Positions 1 through 8,365 of a stretch of 21,150 nucleotides of DNA are shown one piece after another; position 1 is the first letter of the stretch, and every line of letters starts with the position of its first letter. The DNA is from an uncultured Clostridium sp. (lineage in GTDB: Bacteria > Bacillota > Clostridia > TANB77 > CAG-465), in assembly GCA_905204915.1 (NCBI GenBank), contig CAJLBR010000017.1, positions 1 through 21,150 of the forward strand, written 5' to 3'. Below the pieces are notes generated by a model. That model made no database searches and was not told the DNA's origin. It saw only the letters and a list, made by a program, of their open reading frames with translations. The position numbers and the translations under genes are program-made.

Positions 1-55
1 GAATATGATATAGATGGTGCTGTTGTAAACGTTGATAACTTAAACGTAAGAGATG
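1..55 (+). repeat. 55-bp direct repeat, copy 1 (window edge)
   Basis: Bases 1-55 are identical to bases 286-340; they diverge at 56 versus 341. The offset of 285 bp is 95 codons, so the repeat is in frame in ligA. Copy 1 ends in a junction to the AAAGTLRQ segment that normally follows a different ligA motif. It could be a tandem duplication or an assembly join. Confidence 0.95.
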
Positions 56-1446
56 CTGCTGCTGGTACATTAAGACAATTAAATTCTAAATTGGTAGAAA
101 GTAGAAATTTAAGTATATTTGTGTTTACTGTATTAAATAATTCGTCTGAATTTGAAAAAGATAGTGATAGACTTGATTATCTTGAATCTTTAGGATTTAA
201 GGTTATAGAAAAAAGGATAAAGGCTGAAAACAAAGAAGAAGTAATTTCAGCAATAAAAAAAATAGGTGAACTAAGAGATAGTTTGGAATATGATATAGAT
301 GGTGCTGTTGTAAACGTTGATAACTTAAACGTAAGAGATGAAATTGGAAAAACGGTAAAAGTTCCTAAATGGTCTGTAGCATATAAATATCCGCCTGAGA
401 GAAAAGAAACAAAAATATTAGATATTGTGACTCAAGTTGGACGTACAGGACAAGTGACTCCGATGGCTATATTAAATCCTGTAAGAGTTGCTGGTTCCAT
501 AATTTCTAAAACAACACTTCATAATTTTGACTATATAAAAGAAAAAGATATTAGAGTTGGTGATATTGCACTTATAGAAAAGGCCGGTGATGTAATTCCG
601 GAAGTTGTAGATGTAGTGAAGTCTAAAAGAGATGGTACTCAAAAAGAATATGAAATTCCAACAGTGTGTCCAGTATGTTTTGAGCCGTTAGATAAAGAAG
701 AAGGTCAAGTGGCACTAAGATGTACAAATAGTGAGTGCCCAGCATGTATATATAGAAGTATTATACATTTTGCTTCAAGAGATGCTATGGATATTTCTGG
801 TCTTGGTGAAAGTATAGTTGATGCTCTATTACAAGCAGGTCTTATAAAGGATATAGCAGATATTTATTATTTAAAATATGAAGATATATTTAAATTAGAA
901 AGATTCAAAGAAAAATCTGCTCAAAATTTGATAGATGCTATTACAGCAACAAAATCTAATACTTTAGATAAATTGATATTTGGTATGGGAATAAGACATA
1001 TCGGTAAAAAAGCTGCTAAAATTCTTGCAAATAAATATAATGATATATATGAAATAATGGGACTTGAAGTAGAAGAAGTTCAAAGTATTGATGATTTTGG
1101 TCTTACAATGGCTGAATCACTTGTTCACTTTTTCAAAAAAGATGAAACTAAAAAGTTAATAGAAAAATTTGAAAAAGCAGGAGTGAACTTACAAGGTAGT
1201 AAAAAAGAAGTCACATCTTCAGTATTAGAAGGAAAAAATATTGTAGTTACAGGTTCATTTGGTTCATATAAAAGGGATGATATAGTAAAATTAATAGAAG
1301 AGAATTCTGGCAAATTTGTAAATTCTGTTTCTAAGAAAACAGATTTTGTAATAGCTGGAGAAGATGCAGGTTCTAAACTAAAAAAAGCAAATGATTTAGG
1401 AGTAAAAGTGATTAGTTTAGAAGAATTTATTAGTATGATTAGCTAA
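1..1446 (+). CDS. ligA: NAD-dependent DNA ligase LigA, 5'-partial
   Basis: This is the C-terminal part of NAD+-dependent DNA ligase, which seals nicks during replication and repair. The frame is open from base 1, so the gene begins upstream; the TTG at 91 is an internal codon. Visible in order: the AAAGTLRQ segment of the adenylation domain, YDIDGAVV (about codons 97-104), the VAYKYPP motif, the OB fold with VGRTGQVTP, a four-Cys zinc finger (codons 223, 226, 241, 246), helix-hairpin-helix repeats, and a C-terminal BRCT domain starting near codon 406. The KxDG lysine that carries AMP lies upstream and is not seen. Oddity: codons 1-18 repeat codons 96-113 exactly and replace the NPRN-type residues expected before AAAG, so the first 55 bases may not be normal ligA sequence. 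mfd follows after 28 bp and is probably co-transcribed. Confidence 0.95.
   Translation, partial: EYDIDGAVVNVDNLNVRDAAAGTLRQLNSKLVESRNLSIFVFTVLNNSSEFEKDSDRLDYLESLGFKVIEKRIKAENKEEVISAIKKIGELRDSLEYDIDGAVVNVDNLNVRDEIGKTVKVPKWSVAYKYPPERKETKILDIVTQVGRTGQVTPMAILNPVRVAGSIISKTTLHNFDYIKEKDIRVGDIALIEKAGDVIPEVVDVVKSKRDGTQKEYEIPTVCPVCFEPLDKEEGQVALRCTNSECPACIYRSIIHFASRDAMDISGLGESIVDALLQAGLIKDIADIYYLKYEDIFKLERFKEKSAQNLIDAITATKSNTLDKLIFGMGIRHIGKKAAKILANKYNDIYEIMGLEVEEVQSIDDFGLTMAESLVHFFKKDETKKLIEKFEKAGVNLQGSKKEVTSSVLEGKNIVVTGSFGSYKRDDIVKLIEENSGKFVNSVSKKTDFVIAGEDAGSKLKKANDLGVKVISLEEFISMIS
286..340 (+). repeat. 55-bp direct repeat, copy 2 (native ligA position)
   Basis: This copy encodes the YDIDGAVV motif in its normal LigA context, followed by the expected EIGKTVKVPKW stretch. 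It is therefore the native copy of the repeat seen at the window start. Confidence 0.95.
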
Positions 1447-1474
1447 TAAATACTTTAAGGTAGGTAATAAAAAA

Positions 1475-4400
1475 ATGAATCCATTACTAAATTTAAAAAG
1501 TGTTATGTTTGATAACATTTTAAATGAACTAGGAAAAAATAATATAAAAATTTCAGAAATAAATGATAGTGCTAAAGCCCATATGATATATGGGCTTACA
1601 GTGCGTGGGAAAAATTCATCACTTATATGTTGTGCTAATGTATTTGAAGCTAAAAAAATGGTACAAAATTTAAAATTTTTCTCGGATATTTTGGTTGATT
1701 ATTTTCCAGCAAAAGAAATACTTTATTATGATATTGATGCAGAAAGTAAAGATATTGAAGCTGAAAGAATATCAGTAATCAATAATATATTTAAAAATAA
1801 CGATAAAAGAATAATTGTCACAACAATTGATGCTCTAATGACAAAAATACCAAGCTTAGATAATGTAAAAGAAAAATTTGAAATAGAACTTAATTTAAAT
1901 TCTGATATAACATTTGAAAAACTTGTGGCTGATTTAGCAGATATGGGATACGAAAGATGCGAAAATGTAGAGGGAATGGCACAATTTAGTGTAAAAGGTG
2001 GAATTATTGATGTATTTCCAGTTGCAGCACAGTTGCCTGTAAGAATTGAATTCTTTGGAGATGATATTGATAATATTAGAACTTTTGATGTAGAGTCACA
2101 AAGAAGTATTGATACACTAAAGAGTGTATGTATACCATATGCTAAGGAAAATGATATTAGTAAAACAAGAATAGATTTTACAATAGAAAATGTAAAAAAA
2201 TTACTTGAAGATCCAAATACAGATGAAAACCTTATAGATTATTTAAAACAAGATTTAGAAAAATTGGAATCTGGAGAAATAGAAGGAATAATGTATAAGT
2301 ATTATAATCTTTTATTTGATAGACAAGCTACAATATTTGATTATCTAAAAGATTATAATATATTTATAAATGAACCCGCAAAATGCTTAGAAAAAAGCAA
2401 TAATTTGTGTTATGAAAATTTAGAATCAATTAAAATATTAAAAGAAAAAGGATATATTTATGAACCATATATTGCAAAATATTTAACTTATGAAGAAGTA
2501 TTTGAAAGCGTAAACAATAAAGTAGTTCTTCAAAATTTAAATACTAGCATAAATAATGACAAAAGTTTTTATAAAGAATATATTTTGGATTTTAAAGAGC
2601 AAATTTTTACTAAAAGTAGTTTTGAAACTTTGATGTTTGATATTGGTAAACATAAGGATTATTTGAAAATTTTAGTTTTACCAACCAAGATTAGAACAGA
2701 ACAAGTAACAAATTATTTAACTGATAATGGTGTGAATGCTGTTATAGTAAATGATATATTTGAAGTTGATATCAGTGACAAAAACAGGGTATTTGTTTTA
2801 AACGGAATTTTATCTGAAGGATATTCATCTGATAATTTAAAGCTATATATATTGGCAGAGCCATTAATAAATACTAAAAGTAAAATAAAAAGGACAAGAA
2901 AGTCAGAGTTTATTGGTGAGAAAATTAACAGCTATTATGACTTAGAAGTTGGAGATTATATAGTACATGAAGCACATGGTATAGGTATATATAAAGGAAT
3001 TGAAACAATAAGTGTACAGGGAATAAGAAAAGATTATATAAAACTTGAATATGACAAGGGTGGTACACTATATATTCCAATTAACCAGTTAGATAGTGTT
3101 AAAAAATATGTATGTGATGATAATGAAAAAGTAAAACTTAATTCCTTAAATTCTAAAGAGTGGGAAAAGACCAAAAGAAAAGTTACAGAACATGTTGAAG
3201 AAGTGGCTAAAGAACTTGTAGCACTATATGCTAAACGTGAAAATTCTAAAGGATATGCTTTTGATAAGGATACACAGTGGCAAAAAGAATTTGAAGATTC
3301 TTTTGAATATGAACTTACTGCTGACCAAAAACAAGCTGTAAAAGATATTAAAGAGGACATGGAAAGCGATAAAATAATGGATAGACTTCTATGTGGGGAT
3401 GTTGGATACGGAAAAACCGAGGTGGCATTAAGAGCGGCTTTTAAAGCTGTGATGAGTGGCAAACAAGTTGCATATTTGGTTCCAACTACAGTGCTTTCTT
3501 TGCAACAATATCAGACATTTAAATCTAGAATGGAACCATTCGGAATAAAGGTTGAAATGCTTAGTAGATTTAGATCTAAAAAAGAGCAAACTAAAATATT
3601 AAAAGAACTTATTGATGGAAAAATAGATGTTATTGTTGGTACACATAGATTGCTTTCAAAAGATGTATTCTTTAAAGATTTAGGATTTTTGATAATTGAT
3701 GAGGAACATAGATTTGGGGTAAAGGCTAAAGAATCAATAAAAATATTAAAACAAAACATAGATGTTCTTTCAATGACTGCCACACCAATTCCAAGAACTC
3801 TTCATATGTCACTTGTTGGAATAAGAAAAATGAGTACTCTTACAGAGCCTCCATTAGAGAGACTACCAGTACATACATATGTTATGGAATATGATGATAT
3901 AGTAATAAAAGATGCCATAGAAAAGGAACTTTTGAGAGATGGACAAGTATTTTATATAAGTAATAGGGTAGATAATATAGAAGAAGTTACACAGAAAGTA
4001 AGAGAAATGGTACCAAGTGCAAAAGTTGCATTTGCACATGGACAAATGGATTCTGAAGAGATGGAAGAAATAATGTTAAAATTCATGAATCATGAAATTG
4101 ATATTATTGTTTGCACTACTATATTAGAGACTGGAATAGATATAAAAAATGCCAATACAATAATAATAGAAAATGCAGATAAATTAGGACTTGCTCAACT
4201 TTATCAAATAAGAGGAAGAGTAGGCAGATCTAGTAGACTTGCATATGCGTATATTACTTACGAAAAAAATAGACAAATTACCGAAGTATCTGAAAAAAGG
4301 TTAAAAGCTATAAAAGACTTTACTGAATTTGGAAGTGGATTTAAAATTGCACTAAGAGATTTAGAAATAAGAGGTGCTGGTAATTTACTTGGAAATAAAC

Positions 4401-4903
4401 AACATGGACATATGGTAAAAGTAGGATATGAAATGTACATGTCATTGTTAGAAAAGGCAGTTGAAAAAGAACAAGGTAAAGATAATACAAATAGTAATTC
4501 TGTAGCTGATATTTCAAATAAGGTTATGTCTGAAGTTAAAATTGATCTAAATGTTTCAGCTTATATAGATGATAGCTACATAAAAGATCCAATTCAAAAG
4601 ATATTAATGTATCAAAAAATATCTGATATTAAAACTAAAGAAGATAGTTTAGATGTAATTGACGAATTATTAGATCGTTATGGAGATATACCAAAGGAAA
4701 CTGAAAATTTAATTAAAATTGTTGAGATTAGAAATATCGCTCGTGACATTGGTGTTAAGAAAATATGTGCAAACGGTGAAATTTTAACTATAGAAACAAT
4801 TAATGAAAAGTTTAGATTGACAAACAAAAAGACAAGTGATATACTAATTTACGTACAATTGCAGTTAAATAATTTAAAGGCAAAATTAAATGAAAAGGAG
4901 TAG
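1475..4903 (+). CDS. mfd: Transcription-repair coupling factor Mfd
   Basis: Mfd is a DNA translocase that removes RNA polymerase stalled at lesions and recruits UvrA. The 1142-aa length is normal for the family. In order: UvrB-like N-terminal module (about 1-330), a CarD-like RNA-polymerase-interacting domain (about 488-555, VGDYIVHEAHGIG), a superfamily 2 helicase core with Walker A GDVGYGKT (641-648), DEEH box (742-745), SMTATPIPRTL, and motif VI QIRGRVGR (911-918), then a C-terminal TRCF domain (about 980-1100). The ATG at 1475 has an AAGGTAGG ribosome site at 1457-1464. The foldase gene follows 5 bp after the stop. The order mfd then a SurA/PrsA-like foldase is common in Clostridia. No anomalies seen. 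Confidence 0.98.
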   Translation: MNPLLNLKSVMFDNILNELGKNNIKISEINDSAKAHMIYGLTVRGKNSSLICCANVFEAKKMVQNLKFFSDILVDYFPAKEILYYDIDAESKDIEAERISVINNIFKNNDKRIIVTTIDALMTKIPSLDNVKEKFEIELNLNSDITFEKLVADLADMGYERCENVEGMAQFSVKGGIIDVFPVAAQLPVRIEFFGDDIDNIRTFDVESQRSIDTLKSVCIPYAKENDISKTRIDFTIENVKKLLEDPNTDENLIDYLKQDLEKLESGEIEGIMYKYYNLLFDRQATIFDYLKDYNIFINEPAKCLEKSNNLCYENLESIKILKEKGYIYEPYIAKYLTYEEVFESVNNKVVLQNLNTSINNDKSFYKEYILDFKEQIFTKSSFETLMFDIGKHKDYLKILVLPTKIRTEQVTNYLTDNGVNAVIVNDIFEVDISDKNRVFVLNGILSEGYSSDNLKLYILAEPLINTKSKIKRTRKSEFIGEKINSYYDLEVGDYIVHEAHGIGIYKGIETISVQGIRKDYIKLEYDKGGTLYIPINQLDSVKKYVCDDNEKVKLNSLNSKEWEKTKRKVTEHVEEVAKELVALYAKRENSKGYAFDKDTQWQKEFEDSFEYELTADQKQAVKDIKEDMESDKIMDRLLCGDVGYGKTEVALRAAFKAVMSGKQVAYLVPTTVLSLQQYQTFKSRMEPFGIKVEMLSRFRSKKEQTKILKELIDGKIDVIVGTHRLLSKDVFFKDLGFLIIDEEHRFGVKAKESIKILKQNIDVLSMTATPIPRTLHMSLVGIRKMSTLTEPPLERLPVHTYVMEYDDIVIKDAIEKELLRDGQVFYISNRVDNIEEVTQKVREMVPSAKVAFAHGQMDSEEMEEIMLKFMNHEIDIIVCTTILETGIDIKNANTIIIENADKLGLAQLYQIRGRVGRSSRLAYAYITYEKNRQITEVSEKRLKAIKDFTEFGSGFKIALRDLEIRGAGNLLGNKQHGHMVKVGYEMYMSLLEKAVEKEQGKDNTNSNSVADISNKVMSEVKIDLNVSAYIDDSYIKDPIQKILMYQKISDIKTKEDSLDVIDELLDRYGDIPKETENLIKIVEIRNIARDIGVKKICANGEILTIETINEKFRLTNKKTSDILIYVQLQLNNLKAKLNEKE

Positions 4904-4908
4904 AATAT

Positions 4909-6300
4909 ATGAAAGATGATAAAGAAAAAGTAGAAAATGTTGACAAGAAAAAAGATGATAAAAAAGTACAAAATACAACAAAAAAATCATCTAACAATGC
5001 AAAATCTAATAACAACCAAAAGAAAAAAAATAATAATCAATCAACTAAAAAAGAAAACAAAAAAGTTGAAGAAGTAAAAAAAGAAGAAGTTAAGGAAGTT
5101 AAAGCTAAAAAAGATGTAGTTAAAGAAAATAAAGAAAGCCAAGAAGTTAAAGAAATTAAAAAAGCAGAAGCAGAAGCTAAAAAACTTGCTAAAGAACAAG
5201 AGAAAAAAATGAATAAAGCTTTTGTTGGTACTGATAAAATAGCAATATTTTCAGTAATTGCTGTAGTTTTATTAATAGCATTCGGTTTATTCTTCTATCT
5301 TTATTATTCACAAAATATGGTTGCTGTAGTAACATTCGATGGTGGTAAAGTAACTCGTGCAGAATACGAAGTTTATTATAAAACATTTGAACCATTCTTA
5401 ACAACTTACTATGGATATCCAGAAGACCAAGTTGGTGAACAAATAGCTCAAAAAGCTGCACTTGATAAAATTATTGTAAAAGATGCAACAGCTGCTGGTG
5501 TAACACTTACAGATGAAAATAAAACTGCAATAGATGAAGTGTTTAACGATGAAGATAGAATAAAATCTTTCCAACAACAAGGAATCGATATCGATATAAT
5601 GAGACAATTATATGAAAGTGATTATATAATTACAAATTATATGGAAAAAATGGCAGAAGACTTAACTGATGATGAAGTAAAAGCATACATCACAGAAACT
5701 TATGGTGATTCTGCAGATTTATATGAATACAATACAAGTCATATATTATTCAAAACAATAGATGATTCTTCTTCTGAAATTAGTGATGAAGAAAAAGCTG
5801 CTAAAAAAGCTAAAGCAGAAGAAATTTTAAGTAGAGCATTAGCTGGTGAAGATTTTGCTACACTTGCTAAAGAAAACTCTGAAGATTCTACTGCAAGTGA
5901 TGGTGGAGTATTTGTAATGTACATGGATGGAAATACAGTTACAGAATATTCTGATGCAGTTGCAAAATTAAACGAAGGTGAAGTTTGTGCAACTCTAGTA
6001 GAGTCTGATTATGGTTACCATATTATAAAATTAAACAAAAAAGTAGAAAATGGAAGATTACAAAATAGCAATGAAAGAGAAGCTTGTGTATCTGAAAAAA
6101 TAAATAAATTATCAGAAGAAAGAAATATTAATGTAAATACTGATATAATGAACAAAATAATTGAAAAATTAAAGAGTGAATCAACAAGCACTACTACTGA
6201 TAATTCATCTGATTCAACAGAAGATACTACAACTACAACAACAGATGATACAACTACTACAGATGACACAACTGTAACTGAAGAAACAACAGCAGAATAA
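4909..6300 (+). CDS. Membrane-anchored parvulin-type peptidyl-prolyl isomerase (PrsA/SurA-like)
   Basis: Probable extracytoplasmic foldase that assists folding of exported proteins by prolyl isomerisation. The 463-aa product starts with about 110 Lys/Glu/Asn-rich residues, followed by one transmembrane helix (about 111-133), a SurA-N-like helical segment (about 140-260), a parvulin domain (about 275-376) with family-typical His278 (TSHILF) and the DYGYHIIKL motif (367-375), and a Thr/Asp-rich tail from about 423. Classical PrsA is a lipoprotein with a short signal peptide and lipobox Cys; neither is present, so a type II membrane anchor with a long cytoplasmic extension is more likely. The ATG at 4909 has AAGGAG at 4895-4900, overlapping the end of mfd. 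The N-terminal extension and tail are low-complexity and probably disordered. Confidence 0.9.
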   Translation: MKDDKEKVENVDKKKDDKKVQNTTKKSSNNAKSNNNQKKKNNNQSTKKENKKVEEVKKEEVKEVKAKKDVVKENKESQEVKEIKKAEAEAKKLAKEQEKKMNKAFVGTDKIAIFSVIAVVLLIAFGLFFYLYYSQNMVAVVTFDGGKVTRAEYEVYYKTFEPFLTTYYGYPEDQVGEQIAQKAALDKIIVKDATAAGVTLTDENKTAIDEVFNDEDRIKSFQQQGIDIDIMRQLYESDYIITNYMEKMAEDLTDDEVKAYITETYGDSADLYEYNTSHILFKTIDDSSSEISDEEKAAKKAKAEEILSRALAGEDFATLAKENSEDSTASDGGVFVMYMDGNTVTEYSDAVAKLNEGEVCATLVESDYGYHIIKLNKKVENGRLQNSNEREACVSEKINKLSEERNINVNTDIMNKIIEKLKSESTSTTTDNSSDSTEDTTTTTTDDTTTTDDTTVTEETTAE

Positions 6301-6317
6301 AATTTAAGGGGAATACT

Positions 6318-7172
6318 ATGGAACAAACTTTAATAATAAATAGTAAATCTAATGAAAAAGTTAAATTTGTTAAATCTTTAAATGATAAAAAATTTAGAGT
6401 AAAAAATGAAGCTTTTTATTTAGAGGGAATAAAAGTTGTTTACGAGGTATTAAGTAAAGAAAAAGCGATAGACGTTATGTTTATCGCTTATTCTGATGAA
6501 ATACTAAATAAAACAAAACAGGGTATAGAAGCTTTAAAAAAATTAAATAATAAAAAGTATAATGATATAAAAAAATATAATTTTTCTGAGGCTGCTTTCG
6601 ATTTTATGTGTGATACAGTAACTCCACAAGGAATTTTAGTGGTTTTAAAAACAAAGAAAGTAACATTAGAAAATTTAATTGAAGATGCTACAAATAAAAA
6701 TCAAAATCTTTTAATTGTAGATAAAGTTCAAGATGCTGGGAATTTAGGGACAATAATAAGAACTGCAAATGCATTTGATATAAATAACATAATTTGTATA
6801 GACGGAACAGTAGATGTATATTCACAAAAAGTTTTAAGATCTACTATGGGAACAGTATTGACCACAAATATTGTATATGTATCAGATAATATGATTCAAG
6901 AATTAAAGAAAGAGTTAAATCAAAACAAATTTGTTATAACAGTTACATCACTTGAAGCTAAAAAATATCTAGAAGATTTAGAGTATGGCAATAATAAATA
7001 TGCTTTTGTTTTAGGAAATGAAGCAAATGGTGTAAGTGAAAAAATGATAAATGTAGCTGATGAACAAATTAAAATTAGAATGAATAATAATGTAGAGTCT
7101 TTGAATGTATCAATTGCCTCTGGAATTTTATTATATGATCAGTATAAAAATAAACCAAAAATAAAAATGTAA
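6318..7172 (+). CDS. SpoU/TrmH-family RNA 2'-O-ribose methyltransferase
   Basis: Predicted SAM-dependent RNA ribose methyltransferase with the trefoil-knot (SPOUT) fold, probably acting on 23S rRNA. The 284-aa length fits the two-domain members: an N-terminal substrate-binding domain (about 1-110; HINSKSNEKVK-like start, FYLEGIKVV) and a C-terminal catalytic domain. The three SpoU motifs are visible: DAGNLGTIIRTANAF (139-153, catalytic Arg148), VLGNEANGVS (231-240) and NNVESLNVSIASGILLYD (257-274). The ATG at 6318 is preceded by AAGGGGAA at 6306-6312. It lies 17 bp after the foldase gene and probably belongs to the ligA-mfd run. The exact target nucleotide cannot be read from sequence. No terminator is obvious after the stop. 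Confidence 0.93.
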   Translation: MEQTLIINSKSNEKVKFVKSLNDKKFRVKNEAFYLEGIKVVYEVLSKEKAIDVMFIAYSDEILNKTKQGIEALKKLNNKKYNDIKKYNFSEAAFDFMCDTVTPQGILVVLKTKKVTLENLIEDATNKNQNLLIVDKVQDAGNLGTIIRTANAFDINNIICIDGTVDVYSQKVLRSTMGTVLTTNIVYVSDNMIQELKKELNQNKFVITVTSLEAKKYLEDLEYGNNKYAFVLGNEANGVSEKMINVADEQIKIRMNNNVESLNVSIASGILLYDQYKNKPKIKM

Positions 7173-7223
7173 AAAATTAAAATAAAGTCTGCGCAAGTAT
7201 AAATGTAGATTAAATGCACATTA

Positions 7224-7256
7224 TATAATTAGGCAAATTTTTTATTTGCTAGGAGG
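7224..7256 (+). promoter_or_regulatory. -10 box and small hairpin before the DUF378 gene
   Basis: A TATAAT at 7224-7229 could be a -10 box, but no good -35 is visible 17 bp upstream. A 7-pair hairpin (7232-7250, T5 loop) ends directly against the AGGAGG ribosome site (7251-7256). A role in translation control is possible but unproven. Confidence 0.35.
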
Positions 7257-7262
7257 TTCTAC

Positions 7263-7481
7263 ATGAAGGCTTTAAATGTTTTATTTTTAATTTTAGTTAT
7301 TGTAGGAGCTATTAACTGGGGATGTATAGGATTATTTGGTACAGACGTTGTTGGCTCAATTTTGGGTGGAACAGATTCTGTAGTAAGTAGAATTGTGTAC
7401 ACTATAGTTGGTATTGCTGGACTTTGGGCTTTTTCATTCTTCGGTAAAGTTGATGAAAAAACAGAAGAAGCCGCTTCTTAA
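7263..7481 (+). CDS. DUF378 family small membrane protein
   Basis: A 72-aa protein with two predicted membrane helices (about residues 5-22 and 41-62). It matches the DUF378/YuzA pattern: MKALNVLFLILVIVGAINWG near the start, then a GLFGTDVV turn, VSRIVYTIVGIAGLW and a short polar tail. Biochemical function of the family is unknown. The start is supported by AGGAGG at 7251-7256, 6 bp before ATG. The gene sits 90 bp after the methyltransferase and faces spoIIR; a strong hairpin lies between the two stops. Confidence 0.88.
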   Translation: MKALNVLFLILVIVGAINWGCIGLFGTDVVGSILGGTDSVVSRIVYTIVGIAGLWAFSFFGKVDEKTEEAAS

Positions 7482-7492
7482 AATAACTAAAG

Positions 7493-7536
7493 AACTAGTA
7501 TAGAAAGTAACTAAATTTTCTATACTAGTTTTCTTT
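7493..7536. terminator. Intrinsic terminator between convergent genes
   Basis: A perfect 13-bp stem (7494-7506 with 7517-7529, one more A-T pair at 7493/7530) and a 10-nt loop are followed on the plus strand by TTTTCTTTTT. It ends the DUF378 transcript. The minus-strand side is only moderately T-rich, so it may also serve spoIIR, less efficiently. Confidence 0.9.
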
Positions 7537-7548
7537 TTATATAATTAA

Positions 7549-8151
7549 TTATAATTCATTTAATATTTCTAAAATTTTAAAAGAATACTCTTTATTTGGG
7601 ACATTTTCATTATCATAAATATTAGAAATGCCTGGTAAAATAGAATCTAAATTAGATATATTTTTAATAGACTCTTCGTTTGGAAATATTAGAGACCAAA
7701 TATTTTTGCCCTCTGCATTGCCAAGATTTATTCTAATGCTATTATAGCATCCCTGTGGCATAGTAAGTTCTATGCTATCTTTTTTATCATAGTATATTTT
7801 ACCAATATCTATTGAACTTGAATAATCCATATTATTTTCATTTAGTACTTTGTTTGTAATTTTTGCTATATCATTGGTATTTTTTTCTAATATATTTAAT
7901 GTTTCTTTAGAAGACGTATTATTATCTATATTTAATGATTTTATATAATCATTTACACTTTCATATATTTTTAATTTGACTAATTGATCTTGGATAGAAT
8001 TACTGTTTGCAACAACATGTATCCTTGTTAGCTGATCTTTAGTCTCTTCTGATTTTAATAATTTAACAGTAATATAAACATTTAACATTATAAAACAAAA
8101 GGTAAATATTGCAAGACATATATTTTTTTGATTAAATTTTACTTCTTTCAT
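7549..8151 (-). CDS. spoIIR: Stage II sporulation protein R (SpoIIR)
   Basis: SpoIIR is the secreted forespore signal that triggers SpoIIGA to process pro-sigma-E in the mother cell. The product is 200 aa: a membrane/signal helix at about 11-32, then the conserved TRIHVVANSNSIQDQLVKLK block and the ELTMPQGCYNSIRINLGNAE block, both diagnostic for the family. The usual Trp-Trp-Cys-Val-Leu-Phe-Pro-Pro-Leu-Cys stretch is diverged here to IWSLIFPNE, with neither Cys, and the C-terminus is short. I chose ATG at 8151 because AGGTGA (8162-8157) sits 5 bp upstream; the GTG at 8160 lies inside that ribosome site. It is a single-gene unit on the opposite strand to its neighbours. I could not identify a convincing sigma-F promoter. 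Confidence 0.88.
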   Translation of the reverse strand: MKEVKFNQKNICLAIFTFCFIMLNVYITVKLLKSEETKDQLTRIHVVANSNSIQDQLVKLKIYESVNDYIKSLNIDNNTSSKETLNILEKNTNDIAKITNKVLNENNMDYSSSIDIGKIYYDKKDSIELTMPQGCYNSIRINLGNAEGKNIWSLIFPNEESIKNISNLDSILPGISNIYDNENVPNKEYSFKILEILNEL

Positions 8152-8235
8152 TTTTATCACCTGAGATTAGTATTTGGTAAAAAATAATAAATATACCATA
8201 TTATGGAAAAATGTTTAAGAAAAAAAGAGTGAATA

Positions 8236-8281
8236 TTGTAGAAAAAAATTATGTATATTTTAACATTGCTTTTTTCTACAA
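8236..8281. repeat. Inverted repeat in spoIIR/orphan intergenic region
   Basis: TTGTAGAAAAAA (8236-8247) and TTTTTTCTACAA (8270-8281) form a 12-bp perfect inverted repeat with a 22-nt AT-rich spacer, in the 214-bp gap between divergent genes. No T-run follows either arm as expected of a terminator. It could be a protein-binding site or an RNA hairpin upstream of the promoter at 8311. Confidence 0.6.
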
Positions 8282-8310
8282 AAGTAGCTAATTTATGGTA
8301 AAAATCGAAA

Positions 8311-8339
8311 TTGACTTTTAGATTTCTAGGTGTTAAAAT
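8311..8339 (+). promoter_or_regulatory. Sigma-A promoter, extended -10
   Basis: TTGACT (8311-8316), a 17-bp spacer and TAAAAT (8334-8339) preceded by TGT. It is placed 27 bp before the ATG at 8366. Confidence 0.8.
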
Positions 8340-8365
8340 TTAATTAATAAGGGGGAGAACAAAAG

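Noticed and set aside
3034..4440. Several minus-strand open frames inside mfd
   Set aside because: They are antisense shadows of a fully conserved gene and show biased, low-complexity translations.
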